Positions 35,328 through 43,745 of a stretch of DNA of 64,000 bases are shown here, in pieces; the stretch's first letter is position 1; every line of letters starts with the position of its first letter. The notes beneath the pieces are model-generated. The model ran no database searches. It was not told the DNA's origin and worked only from the letters and a program-made list of their open reading frames with translations. The stretch is from Desulfonatronovibrio magnus (GTDB lineage: Bacteria > Desulfobacterota > Desulfovibrionia > Desulfovibrionales > Desulfonatronovibrionaceae), in assembly GCF_000934755.1 (NCBI RefSeq), contig NZ_JYNP01000015.1, positions 1-64,000 of the forward strand. Reading direction: 5' to 3'. Position numbers and translations under genes: made by a program.

Positions 35328-37232
35328 TCATGGCATGCCAAGCATGCTGCAATAACTGCGCAACAAATCCCTCATAAATTGCTTGCCATTACATAATGGT
35401 GAGGAAGCCATGGTTTGTCGGATATTTTTTCTCATGCGCTCCAGCATCTGAGGTGCTGCAGCCATGTATACCGCCTTTTGAATGTATTCTTCTCTCGAAA
35501 AACAAACCCATTCTCTAAGGCCTGCTGCGTGCAGCAATGAAAAACCCATACGACTGACCATCATTTCGCCGGCAAGGCTTAAAACCGGCACTCCCATCCA
35601 CAGGGAGTCACAGGTTACAGTCCCACCATTATAGGGAAAGGGATCCAGACAAAGATCAACATCCCTGAATCTTTTTAGATATGCCTTATGCGGACTTGCA
35701 CCTTCAAACATTAGTCGATCTGACGAAATTCCAAATGAGGCAAAGGCTTTACGATATCGCCCGACCACACTCTTGTCTGCCAATGGTTTGGCCTTAAGCA
35801 AAAGGCGAGAGTTTTCCGCGCGATTCAGTATTTCAGCCCAGAGCTTTATTAACTCTAAGTTCAACTTATTTGTTTCATTAAAACACCCAAATGTAAATGG
35901 TTTTCCAGCAAGACATGGGGAATGAGAAGGTGCAGGACCGGAATTATTGGGTGTATAGCAGAAAAAACTGTTAGGCAAACGCATAATTTTTTCTGAATAC
36001 CATTTTTCACTGCCTTCAGGGCAACACCGCTCATCTGCCAGCAGATAATCCATGGCATGCAATCCCGTGGTATTGAAATATCCAAGCCAAACAGCCTGCT
36101 TGGATGCCGCTCGCCTGGCTAACACCGGCAAACGGTTTCTGGCAGTATGCCCTGAAAGATCCACAAGGAGGTCAAGCTTTTGATTGCGTATCAGGCTTAA
36201 AGCCTGATGGTCAGATAAGTGATGAATATCATGTATTGTCATATTCAGGCGGCGCAAGGGACGAAGATCAGACTTTTTCATAATCCCGTTGGAAAAAATG
36301 GTTACTTTAACCTTTTGAGGGTCGTGCATTTGCAACAGGGGCATAATAAATGTACTTACAGCATGATCGCTGAAGTCACCAGAAATGTATCCGAGTTTGA
36401 TGGGATATTTTTTATAAGTCTTTGTTAACCCTTGTTGCTGATAGTTTGAGCTCCTGCCCTGATCATACTTCTTTGCCAGACTAAAGTATTCTTTTTGCCT
36501 TGTTTCAGGGTGATTGTGTACAGCCAGGAGGTAGTTGCTGAATATTTGTGGATTGCTTGAGGATTCGATGAGAGCTCTGCGAAAGTATTCCAGGGCCTCG
36601 TCTATACAGCCCATTTCCTGAAGAATTATGGCTTTATTGTTAAGAAGATGAGTCTTATCCTCTGTGAATTTCAAACCAAGCTCATACCATGCCAGGGCTT
36701 CTCTGCGTCGATGTTTTTCATGGGCCATATCCCCGAGAATGACACAAACTCGGTATAGTCCTTTTAATGCCGGCTGGAAATCAGGACGTAAACACAGTGC
36801 CCGCTGATAATGAAGTACTGCTTTTTTCAGACGGCCCGCACATTTATAGGCCACAGCCAGATTGGACAACACCCCGGGATCTTCCGGAAGAAATAAAAAG
36901 GCCTGTTTAAGGCGTTTGATAGCGGCATTGTTATGACCGGTTTGACTGAGCAGCGCACCTGAAAGATGCAATGCATGAGGATGCTCAGGGTCAAAAGACA
37001 AGATTGCTTCATAAGCGCTGCCTGCTTCTGCCAGCCTTCCGGCTTGATGAAGGTTAACCCCCAGCTGCAAAAGATTATCCACAACATTGGTACGAAACCA
37101 GATGAGCATGCTCATTTTTTTAAGCTGGGCCACTCTGCTTTCCTGTGGATAATTTCCTGGAAAAGGGACTATTCTCTCGCTGTCAGCAACTGTGCTATGT
37201 AGAAAAGATCTTGAAATGTTAGACTGGGACAT
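35328..37232 (-). CDS. TPR and O-GlcNAc-transferase-like glycosyltransferase (SPINDLY type)
   Basis: 634 residues. TPR repeats occupy about residues 50-240 (LLQLGVNLHQAGRLAEAGSAY and similar 34-residue units). The GT41-type catalytic half begins near IKLGYISGDFSDHAVSTFIMPLL, where the His is the family's conserved residue, then LDLLVDLSGHTARNRLPVLARRAA, FTFGCFNETNKLNLELIKLWAEIL and DLCLDPFPYNGGTVTCDSLWMGVPVLSL. Family members transfer a sugar to Ser/Thr of proteins; in bacteria some modify flagellin or other surface proteins. The CgeB-like gene 3 kb away supports a glycosylation theme. Sugar and acceptor are unknown. Confidence 0.88.
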   Translation of the reverse strand: MSQSNISRSFLHSTVADSERIVPFPGNYPQESRVAQLKKMSMLIWFRTNVVDNLLQLGVNLHQAGRLAEAGSAYEAILSFDPEHPHALHLSGALLSQTGHNNAAIKRLKQAFLFLPEDPGVLSNLAVAYKCAGRLKKAVLHYQRALCLRPDFQPALKGLYRVCVILGDMAHEKHRRREALAWYELGLKFTEDKTHLLNNKAIILQEMGCIDEALEYFRRALIESSSNPQIFSNYLLAVHNHPETRQKEYFSLAKKYDQGRSSNYQQQGLTKTYKKYPIKLGYISGDFSDHAVSTFIMPLLQMHDPQKVKVTIFSNGIMKKSDLRPLRRLNMTIHDIHHLSDHQALSLIRNQKLDLLVDLSGHTARNRLPVLARRAASKQAVWLGYFNTTGLHAMDYLLADERCCPEGSEKWYSEKIMRLPNSFFCYTPNNSGPAPSHSPCLAGKPFTFGCFNETNKLNLELIKLWAEILNRAENSRLLLKAKPLADKSVVGRYRKAFASFGISSDRLMFEGASPHKAYLKRFRDVDLCLDPFPYNGGTVTCDSLWMGVPVLSLAGEMMVSRMGFSLLHAAGLREWVCFSREEYIQKAVYMAAAPQMLERMRKNIRQTMASSPLCNGKQFMRDLLRSYCSMLGMP

Positions 37233-37409
37233 ATTTGCCTGCCTTGTAAAGTTTTACAAAGCTTTTGCAAATTCCGATCCCAAAACTCAGACAAAGCCCC
37301 TGCACCACCAGGATGGATCCTTTCCCCACCGAAGCCACCGGATCTCATCCAGCATCACCCTTAAGACACTTTGTTTAAGCTGGCAGGATGAGGCTTTCCT
37401 CATTGACCA

Positions 37410-39497
37410 TCATGTGTTTTTTGACAACATATTGTGAACCTTCCTGTTGGATACGCCACCAGCTCCTGTCTCTTTTTTGGAAAGACGTAAAAGCACATAA
37501 TCTCCCAAAAGGTAAGTAATCCTTTCAATCTTATGGGTGGCTCGCAGTGCAGTCTGAAGGGAGTGGTCACGGTAGTCAGGGTCGCCTTCTCCATATCTGG
37601 ACCGTATCTCATTAAATCGTTTATGATGACTGAGTGTCAGACCTTCAAGCATGGTAAAATCAAGAGGCTCTCCTGATTCAATGGCCCATTGAGCAGCTTC
37701 AATCAAACCCTTGAGACTTTCATCAATCAGCTGCTGAAAATGCCTGGCTTTATCAGACACCTGGTTTCCAGCATCCAGCATTTGCGTAACATACAAGTAG
37801 ACAATATTTTCTGCATCCAGTGCAATCTTCAAACGCGCCCTGCACTGAATATAATTGCGCATGCTCTGGTTGCTTAATGGCTCTGCTGCTGCCTTTGCCA
37901 GTGATTCCTTCAAGTTGGAGCCAAGATAAAGAAACTGATTGTGCAAACTTTCTGCCCGGGCCGAATTGACGGGCATGGCCCTGCTTTCACTGTCTTCTGT
38001 AAAATATTCAGTCATCAGCTTCCATAATGAAGGCTCAAGCTCTTCAAACTCTTTCATGCGGGCATCAGGATGAGTATGAGCAGCACCAAATTGAAGAGGA
38101 TTGTTAAATCCTATCCATAATATTATAAATCTTGCCGCAAAAAGCAGTGCGATCATGAACATGGTCAGGTAAAAAATATCCCCCGGATTTATTTCATAGG
38201 GCATCAGCAGCAGCGTACCTGTATAAACAATGCCGCCCAGAATTGATATTTCCGCGTATGAATCCTGCTTGAGCATTTCAATGTTGTAGTCAGCCCGCAC
38301 AATATCCCGAAGAACTACCCCGCCTGATGCAGTCAGAGCGCCCATGGCAGGTCCCCACAACCACAATGGCCCAGCCTGACTTTCCACTGCCGCGTTGACC
38401 CCGACAATGGTAAAGGTAGCCACTGCCCAGGCATCAAAAAATTTAAACAAACGATTAAACATGCCTTCCAAATGCTTCTGGGTGAGCTTGTCCAAATTGC
38501 TGTAATTCTTTCTGAACTTGAGCATCAGGCAGTCATAGGCTTTAAAACATAGAAATGACAATATGACCACTGCAACAGCCACCAGCATAAAGGCAGGAGT
38601 ATGGAGAACAAAAACCTTGTCGGCCCCGAGAAAGATGTCCCTGAGCACACCTCCACCAATGGCTGGAAGGATGGCCAGAACAAGGGCTCCCACAAGATTG
38701 TAACGTTCTTTACGGGCCAGAAGTACCGCGGAAAAACTGAAGGCAGCAATCCCCAGCATGGTCAGCAGATGAAACCAGGACTGGTCCATGGTTATGGCGA
38801 GGTAAACAGGCAGGAGAAACTCAATATGCAGCGATCTGAAACGATTATCCTGCACCATGGAGTCAATAATCTGATTGAAACTCTCCACTTCCTCTAAAGT
38901 GATGGTTGCCTTGCTGAACATCACGTGAACAGGGATTTGAGGAAACTGAACCGGGAGCCTTGTAATTTCTTTACCAGCACCTGTTTCGGCCAGAATTCTG
39001 TCGGCTATAACCGGGTTGGCTACAAAAAAATCAGCATATCCCTGCAGAATAAGATTCATGCTCTCGCTATAGCCTCTGGACGGAACAAACTCTAAATGAT
39101 CCGGTGGTGATCTGAGAAACCGGGCAAAATCATCCGAGCCGTATACATAATCTTCAATTACACCAATGGCAGCCATCCTAAGCTCGTTTGCAGACAAAAA
39201 CTTTAGAAGCCCATCCATTGTGTCGACATTGTCAGCCTTGCGGGCAATGCTTTCATGAACATAAACCGCGTTTCTCTCATAGCGATACGGAATTGAGTAA
39301 TGAACGTACTCAGTTCTTTTTTTGTCATAATAAGCACCCATGACAAAATCGATGCTGCCGGTCCTGAGCTTGGCCAGCATATCCGACCAGCTCAAGCTGT
39401 CAAAGACAATCTGATACCCGGCATTGCCGAAAATTTCCTGAGCGGCCTGGATTTCAAGCCCGGTAACAAAGCTGTAACCGCCACGTTGCTGCAGCAT
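37410..39497 (-). CDS. Fusion of solute-binding domain, UPF0126 (TRIC-like) channel and PhoU-like domain
   Basis: 695 residues from the first ATG in frame, but the true N terminus lies upstream (see 39498-39663). Residues 1-220 are a type 3 extracytoplasmic amino-acid-binding domain (GLEIQAAQEIFGNAGYQIVF, SWSDMLAKLRTGSIDFVMGAY). Then come about seven membrane segments with two UPF0126/TRIC-like repeats, marked by AIGGGVLRDIFLG and ASGGVVLRDIVRA. The last 200 residues are helical and charged, resembling a PhoU-type or coiled four-helix domain. UPF0126 proteins are proposed ion or glycine channels. A ligand-gated channel is a natural reading, but no such function is proven. Confidence 0.82.
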   Translation of the reverse strand: MLQQRGGYSFVTGLEIQAAQEIFGNAGYQIVFDSLSWSDMLAKLRTGSIDFVMGAYYDKKRTEYVHYSIPYRYERNAVYVHESIARKADNVDTMDGLLKFLSANELRMAAIGVIEDYVYGSDDFARFLRSPPDHLEFVPSRGYSESMNLILQGYADFFVANPVIADRILAETGAGKEITRLPVQFPQIPVHVMFSKATITLEEVESFNQIIDSMVQDNRFRSLHIEFLLPVYLAITMDQSWFHLLTMLGIAAFSFSAVLLARKERYNLVGALVLAILPAIGGGVLRDIFLGADKVFVLHTPAFMLVAVAVVILSFLCFKAYDCLMLKFRKNYSNLDKLTQKHLEGMFNRLFKFFDAWAVATFTIVGVNAAVESQAGPLWLWGPAMGALTASGGVVLRDIVRADYNIEMLKQDSYAEISILGGIVYTGTLLLMPYEINPGDIFYLTMFMIALLFAARFIILWIGFNNPLQFGAAHTHPDARMKEFEELEPSLWKLMTEYFTEDSESRAMPVNSARAESLHNQFLYLGSNLKESLAKAAAEPLSNQSMRNYIQCRARLKIALDAENIVYLYVTQMLDAGNQVSDKARHFQQLIDESLKGLIEAAQWAIESGEPLDFTMLEGLTLSHHKRFNEIRSRYGEGDPDYRDHSLQTALRATHKIERITYLLGDYVLLRLSKKETGAGGVSNRKVHNMLSKNT

Positions 39498-39663
39498 TTG
39501 ATAGGGAGGACGATTGTACCACGCGCTGGCGAGTTCTCTGACTGGAGTGGGGTTTTGAGCGTGGCAAGGAGGTATAAGTAATGGAAAAAAACAGTGTGCA
39601 AATAAGAAGGCTGGTAATCAGCCATGTTCTGCAGGCAGGGAAAGAAGAAGTACTGAGATTCAT
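39498..39663 (-). other. Frameshifted signal-peptide segment of the channel fusion gene
   Basis: From ATG 39663 the frame encodes MNLST... and a hydrophobic stretch WLITSLLICTLFF. From there on the frame that joins the downstream gene encodes PLLIPPCHA, then QNPTPVRELASAWYNRPPYQ, a perfect signal peptide end plus the start of the binding domain. The two frames meet at a run of seven A on the plus strand (39585-39591, T7 in the coding strand); six would restore one continuous gene. AGGAG lies 12 bases before ATG 39663. Confidence 0.65.
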
Positions 39664-39689
39664 AATTTGAAATTACTCCTGAAACCCTG

Positions 39690-39975
39690 TCATAAAAACA
39701 AAAAAATGAACCGCAAAGACGCGAAGGATTCAAAGTTAAAGACAATTAAGAAGATATTTTTTCTGAAAACGGGGCATAGTTTTTCAAAAAGACTGCCTTT
39801 TAATTTGCCGCATGCCTTGTTGAACAGACGTAGTCTCCGTCGCAGACGGGTTTAACTGGGTTCCCCGGCAAATTAAAAAACTTCTTTCTTCCTTTGCGCT
39901 CTTTGCGTCTTGAGTGAGTCTTCGAACGGGCGGTTAAAATGTCTTTTTTTGGGGTTGTGAGCACAGCCCGCATTA
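39690..39975 (-). repeat. Family B element, reverse copy
   Basis: Reverse complement of the 27255-27470 element: GCATGCCTTGTTGAACAGAC, GTTTAACTGGGTTCCCCGGC, AACTTCTTTC, GCGTCTTGAGTGAGTCTTCG, AACGGGCGG and GGGGTTGTGAGCACAGCCCG. It extends further on its left side (ACCGCAAAGACGCGAAGG) than copy 1. A short CTCCTGAAACCCTGTCAT repeat (39672-39707) flanks it. Confidence 0.75.
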
Positions 39976-39976
39976 G

Positions 39977-40017
39977 TAGTATTCACCCGGAAAGAATGAC
40001 TTTCCGGGTGAATACTA
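39977..40017. repeat. Perfect 18-bp-arm palindrome at the ydbL 3' end
   Basis: Arms TAGTATTCACCCGGAAAG and its exact complement enclose a 5-base loop (AATGA). The ydbL stop codon is the last three bases of the right arm. No T-run follows in either direction. A related hairpin with the same CCGGAAAG / CTTTCCGG core is at 61037-61063, so this is a repeat family and may double as an mRNA end. Confidence 0.75.
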
Positions 40018-40416
40018 ATTGCCTATATCCCGTTTTCTTACCCATTGTCTGTTCTGGTCCTGGATAAAATGGCTGTCTTCAGCCAGGCGATACATGCGGA
40101 TACGATTTTGCCGGGCAACTTCTTCAACCGAGGTACCTGTTTCAGCTGCAATAATCTGAAACAATGCCCGACGGTCATTATTTTCGGCATTTACGAGAGC
40201 CTGCACATCCCCTGGAGCTCCAGCATCAACAAGTGCCACCAGCCCGGTCCAGGCCTCTCCCACAAGTCCTCTGTTCTTGGCATCAAGCAGGCTGGGGTGT
40301 CTGTCACGCATACTTGCTGTGATCTGATCCTTATTCTGAGCATACGCGCTCATGGTTACACTAACAAACAATACCAGCAAGCCAGCCCAGAAATATTTCC
40401 AAAGATTTTTTTTCAT
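40015..40416 (-). CDS. ydbL: YdbL family periplasmic protein (DUF1318)
   Basis: 133 residues with a signal peptide ending SVTMSAYAQ. The mature part carries LLDAKNRGLVGEAWTGLVALVD, VQALVNAENNDRRALFQIIAAETGTSVEEVARQNR, which is the DUF1318 pattern. In E. coli, YdbL acts with YdbH and YnbE in transport of phospholipid between membranes. Here it is the last gene of the same three-gene order. GAGAGG lies before ATG 40416. Confidence 0.87.
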   Translation of the reverse strand: MKKNLWKYFWAGLLVLFVSVTMSAYAQNKDQITASMRDRHPSLLDAKNRGLVGEAWTGLVALVDAGAPGDVQALVNAENNDRRALFQIIAAETGTSVEEVARQNRIRMYRLAEDSHFIQDQNRQWVRKRDIGN

Positions 40417-40442
40417 CACTAACCTCTCTTTATAATTAGTTA

Positions 40443-40560
40443 TTTACTCTTGACACCCTGTCATAAAAAACAAGAAATTGTTAACTGTTAATTGTTGAAG
40501 AACAAAAGCCTGAATTCACTGCCTTACCCTGATAACAATTAACAAATAAAAGATAATTGG
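40443..40560. repeat. Short CTGTCATAAAAA repeat plus TTAACNN heptads
   Basis: CTCTTGACACCCTGTCATAA then ATTGTTAACTGTTAATTGTTG (7-bp units), and further right GATAACAATTAACAAATAAA with the same period. Lies between ydbL and ynbE, lengthening that spacer to about 170 bp. Confidence 0.55.
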
Positions 40561-40584
40561 GTGGCGGGCCCAGCCCACATTAGA

Positions 40585-40812
40585 TTACTGCAGCATCTTC
40601 AGTTCTTCTTCAGTAAAGATATCGCTCATATCACCCTGAAAGCTCAGCGCATCATCCAAAGCTCTCTGAACCTTAAGGTTAATGTCCACTGTCACGTGAA
40701 TGGGCGCTATCTCAACCCTGTGTGTGGTATCAGCAGTAACATGATGTTGAGTGCACGCGCTTAAAAACATAAGCAGCATGCCTGTTATCCCTGGAACGAT
40801 AAATTTTCGCAT
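40585..40812 (-). CDS. ynbE: YnbE-like small outer-membrane lipoprotein
   Basis: 75 residues. The signal peptide ends in a lipobox FLSAC. The mature protein contains VEIAPIHVTVDINLKVQRALDD, the YnbE core, and an acidic C-terminal helix (DMSDIFTEEELKMLQ). In E. coli YnbE forms an intermembrane bridge with YdbH by beta-strand stacking. It sits 35 bp after ydbH; AGGAG precedes ATG 40812. Confidence 0.85.
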   Translation of the reverse strand: MRKFIVPGITGMLLMFLSACTQHHVTADTTHRVEIAPIHVTVDINLKVQRALDDALSFQGDMSDIFTEEELKMLQ

Positions 40813-40846
40813 GGTATTCTCCTGTTTGTATTATTTGGGCATAAAA

Positions 40847-43684
40847 TCAAAAATCAAAAAGATCATCCAAAGCCCTTTCAATGGACTCATCCTTAGTCAA
40901 TTGAAACCGGAGGACCCGATTAACAATCTCGCCAAGATCATTGACATTTATGACCAGGCTGCCCACTTCCTGGGGCGGATCTCCCTTAAGACCTGTCCCG
41001 CGAAGTTCAATCCTTGCTCTGGTATCAATAATGCCTGGAATCAATCCAACCGTCAAAAAATTATACTCAAAATCCCTTAAAGCCATTTCTAAGCGCTGTG
41101 TGACTGTACTCAGGTACTCGTGCCCAGCCATGGCCTCGCGCACATAACCCAGAAGCATATCAAGCCATTCCTCATCCCGGATGCCGAGTCGTCCCTTCCC
41201 CGGCACAGAATTCAGGTATCCACGGCCAATAGTTACTCTGTCATCGGTATACTGCAGGGGTACCCTCCCATACACAAGTCCGCTGCCCACTACTTTCTGA
41301 TCACTTAAGTCTTCAATCAGTTTTATAAGGTCAATATCCTCAAAAATCAGCTCAAAATCAGCACTCATGGCTTCCAGATCAAATCTGGATGCATAAGTGG
41401 CCACAAATCCGCCTTCCAAAAGCTCCCAGGTAGATTTTTCAATAAACAGTCTTTCGGGTGATTCTAACCTGAAGACTACAAAACCATTTTTCAGGGTAAT
41501 TTGCCCCATACTGAGCCTGTTTATATCTATGCGCTGATTGCCCGGTGTGGTCAAGGGAAAAAAATCATCTATAACCACCTTGCCGCCAATACCTGATACA
41601 TCCAGATCCATATGCCTGTTGTTTATGGATGCATCCCGAACCATAATAACCGCATAAGGCTTAATCTGCGCCCCGTCCAATATCATGGCAGCCTCCAGCA
41701 TGGCCTGCCCGGTGATATTATAGTCCTTCAAGGCCGGGACCAGTGAGTCCAGCAAAGCCTTGTCCGGAAACTCAAACCATGGAATAGTGGCTTGCACATT
41801 TCCCGTCATAACCTTGCCCGGTTGTGCCACTAAGTCTAAGGTGAAGTCCATATCGGCAGTTGAGAGAAATTCCCAGTTTCCCGAGGCTTGAAGTTCATAA
41901 TCATATACAGAAGCATGGCCTGCAGGACCTGGCCAGTCCATTCCGGCGTGAATAATGTTCCCCGCAGAAAACGTACCTGAGCGTTTATGTACATCACCCA
42001 GTCCCACAGGGATATGAGCTTTGATGTTCTCAAGGCGAATATCATAGTCCGACAGCGCAAGCTCATCAATCCCGGCCCGGACCTCTGCGTCTACCGCCAG
42101 AGCATGATGGGGCTTTTTAAATGCATTGCCTGCAATATTCAGAGATCTCATGCGCCCCTTTATATCATGCGCATCAAGTTGGACGCCGGTTGTTGACTCA
42201 AGTTCCCAGGTCACATCCCAGATCATTGCATCACCATCTTCTTGCTGCGATGCCAGTGCATTGCCCTGAACTGAAAAGCTCATGCTGCCCAAAGTGAAAT
42301 CCTGATAAGCCTGGTGCAGTTGGATTTCCTGAGCATCAACAAAAACATGGGACCCCAGCTGAGTCTTTAATATATCCGGGCCGACCTTTGCCTCAAGGGG
42401 TGCGCTGATTTTTAAACCAGATATCCGCAAGCCATAATCAGGCAAATTTATATCAATAGGTTTTAGATCCATCCGGCTAAGCTTTACGTCAACTCCCCAT
42501 CCAGGATCAGCAAAGTTCGCCCCCTTGTAGTGCCCTTCAAAAGAGCCTTGCAGGCTGGCTTCAAGATTGCCTGAAACCCCTGCAGCATAAGGACCAAATC
42601 GACTCAGGAACTCTTGGCCTGCCTCAAGACCGGCTTCCCATTCATAACGACCATGAAATCCAGAATCAAACAGTTCATTTATTGAGCCATGCTCTCCGTT
42701 CAGGTTCAGATGTGCCTTGAATGGTTTACTTATCCCACAGACAGCAGACAATACAGCCCCTTGCTGAGCAATGGCCAGCGCAATATGCTCTGCCATATAC
42801 TCACCCACGACCAGCCCGTAGAGACGCAGATCAATATCTAACTCTTCAAAATAAAACTCATCATCTATAACTGCCTCAACCAGAAAAGACCCTTTTTCAA
42901 GACCAAGTTCAGTTTTCCCGGCAGTAAAATCAAGATTACGGGCCTGAAGCCCGGCCTGGATTTTGCCCTTCCATCGGCCATCGGCATCAAGGTGTCCATT
43001 CAGCTTAAAACCGGCTTGAAACATATCCGGTTCAACAAAAGCTTCTGAATCAAAAAGATCCCTGGAAAAAATCTGCACGGCAAGGTCTGCTTCAAGGGTA
43101 TTGATATCCGCCTGACCATTGATCATAATCGGAACATGGGCTACCTCGGTCCGGGCATTGAGATTTACAATGTGGTTGTCTGTAGTTGCAATTGTACCAT
43201 CCACAGGAAACGACACCACAGCCCCCTGATAATCAAACCTTAGAGACGAAGAATTGAGCTGCAGAGTATTAAAAGGCAGGAAAAAGCTTTTTTCCAGGGT
43301 GGGATCTTCAGGAGCAGGATCAGGAAGGCCGGTCTCAATCTGACCCTCAGCGTATTTCAGATCATAAACAAGCCCGGCAATAAATATTTCATTAACCTTC
43401 CCCTGCAGCAGACTCTGCCAGGAATAGGTAATGGAAACAAAATCGATGTGAAGAGAAGGTGTTTGTGTAGAAAGATTTTTGAGATGCAGACCCTTATGGT
43501 TAATAGACAGGGCCGAAACATGGGGATTAATCAGCCCGGCAGCACGCATCTGACTCATGATGATCTTTTCCACAAGAGTCGGCGCAAACAGCAAAAAAAG
43601 GGCAACCATAAGGGGCACAAAGATTGCCCCTGTTATTAAAACTTTTTTTAAGCCATTTTTGTTGCCTTCATTATCCTTACTCAT
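40847..43684 (-). CDS. ydbH: YdbH-like AsmA-family lipid transport protein
   Basis: 945 residues. One N-terminal membrane helix (LITGAIFVPLMVALFLLFAPTL) is followed by a very long beta-rich periplasmic part, for example GLHLKNLSTQTPSLHIDFVSI, LNLNGEHGSINELFDSGFHG and FVVFRLESPERLFIEKSTWELLEGG. The C terminus has QVVGSGLVYGRVPLQY-like and IELRGTGLKGDPP patterns. This is the layout of YdbH, which with TamB and YhdP moves phospholipid to the outer membrane. E. coli YdbH has about 880 residues. The gene order ydbH-ynbE-ydbL matches E. coli. ATG 43684 is chosen over an upstream start with unrelated residues. Confidence 0.87.
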   Translation of the reverse strand: MSKDNEGNKNGLKKVLITGAIFVPLMVALFLLFAPTLVEKIIMSQMRAAGLINPHVSALSINHKGLHLKNLSTQTPSLHIDFVSITYSWQSLLQGKVNEIFIAGLVYDLKYAEGQIETGLPDPAPEDPTLEKSFFLPFNTLQLNSSSLRFDYQGAVVSFPVDGTIATTDNHIVNLNARTEVAHVPIMINGQADINTLEADLAVQIFSRDLFDSEAFVEPDMFQAGFKLNGHLDADGRWKGKIQAGLQARNLDFTAGKTELGLEKGSFLVEAVIDDEFYFEELDIDLRLYGLVVGEYMAEHIALAIAQQGAVLSAVCGISKPFKAHLNLNGEHGSINELFDSGFHGRYEWEAGLEAGQEFLSRFGPYAAGVSGNLEASLQGSFEGHYKGANFADPGWGVDVKLSRMDLKPIDINLPDYGLRISGLKISAPLEAKVGPDILKTQLGSHVFVDAQEIQLHQAYQDFTLGSMSFSVQGNALASQQEDGDAMIWDVTWELESTTGVQLDAHDIKGRMRSLNIAGNAFKKPHHALAVDAEVRAGIDELALSDYDIRLENIKAHIPVGLGDVHKRSGTFSAGNIIHAGMDWPGPAGHASVYDYELQASGNWEFLSTADMDFTLDLVAQPGKVMTGNVQATIPWFEFPDKALLDSLVPALKDYNITGQAMLEAAMILDGAQIKPYAVIMVRDASINNRHMDLDVSGIGGKVVIDDFFPLTTPGNQRIDINRLSMGQITLKNGFVVFRLESPERLFIEKSTWELLEGGFVATYASRFDLEAMSADFELIFEDIDLIKLIEDLSDQKVVGSGLVYGRVPLQYTDDRVTIGRGYLNSVPGKGRLGIRDEEWLDMLLGYVREAMAGHEYLSTVTQRLEMALRDFEYNFLTVGLIPGIIDTRARIELRGTGLKGDPPQEVGSLVINVNDLGEIVNRVLRFQLTKDESIERALDDLFDF

Positions 43685-43745
43685 GGTTAGTAAACACTCA
43701 CAGAAAGACCCGCTCACTTTAGAAGCCCGGCATGAGTCTCAGGCG

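Noticed and set aside
35086-35355. 89-residue frame between the kinase-like gene and the TPR transferase
   Set aside because: It contains a dispersed short repeat and overlaps the end of the convergent gene. No ribosome-binding site.
39392-39745. 117-residue minus-strand frame overlapping the fusion gene start
   Set aside because: It overlaps the signal-peptide segment in another frame and has no recognised domain. The frames of 39498-39663 explain the region better.
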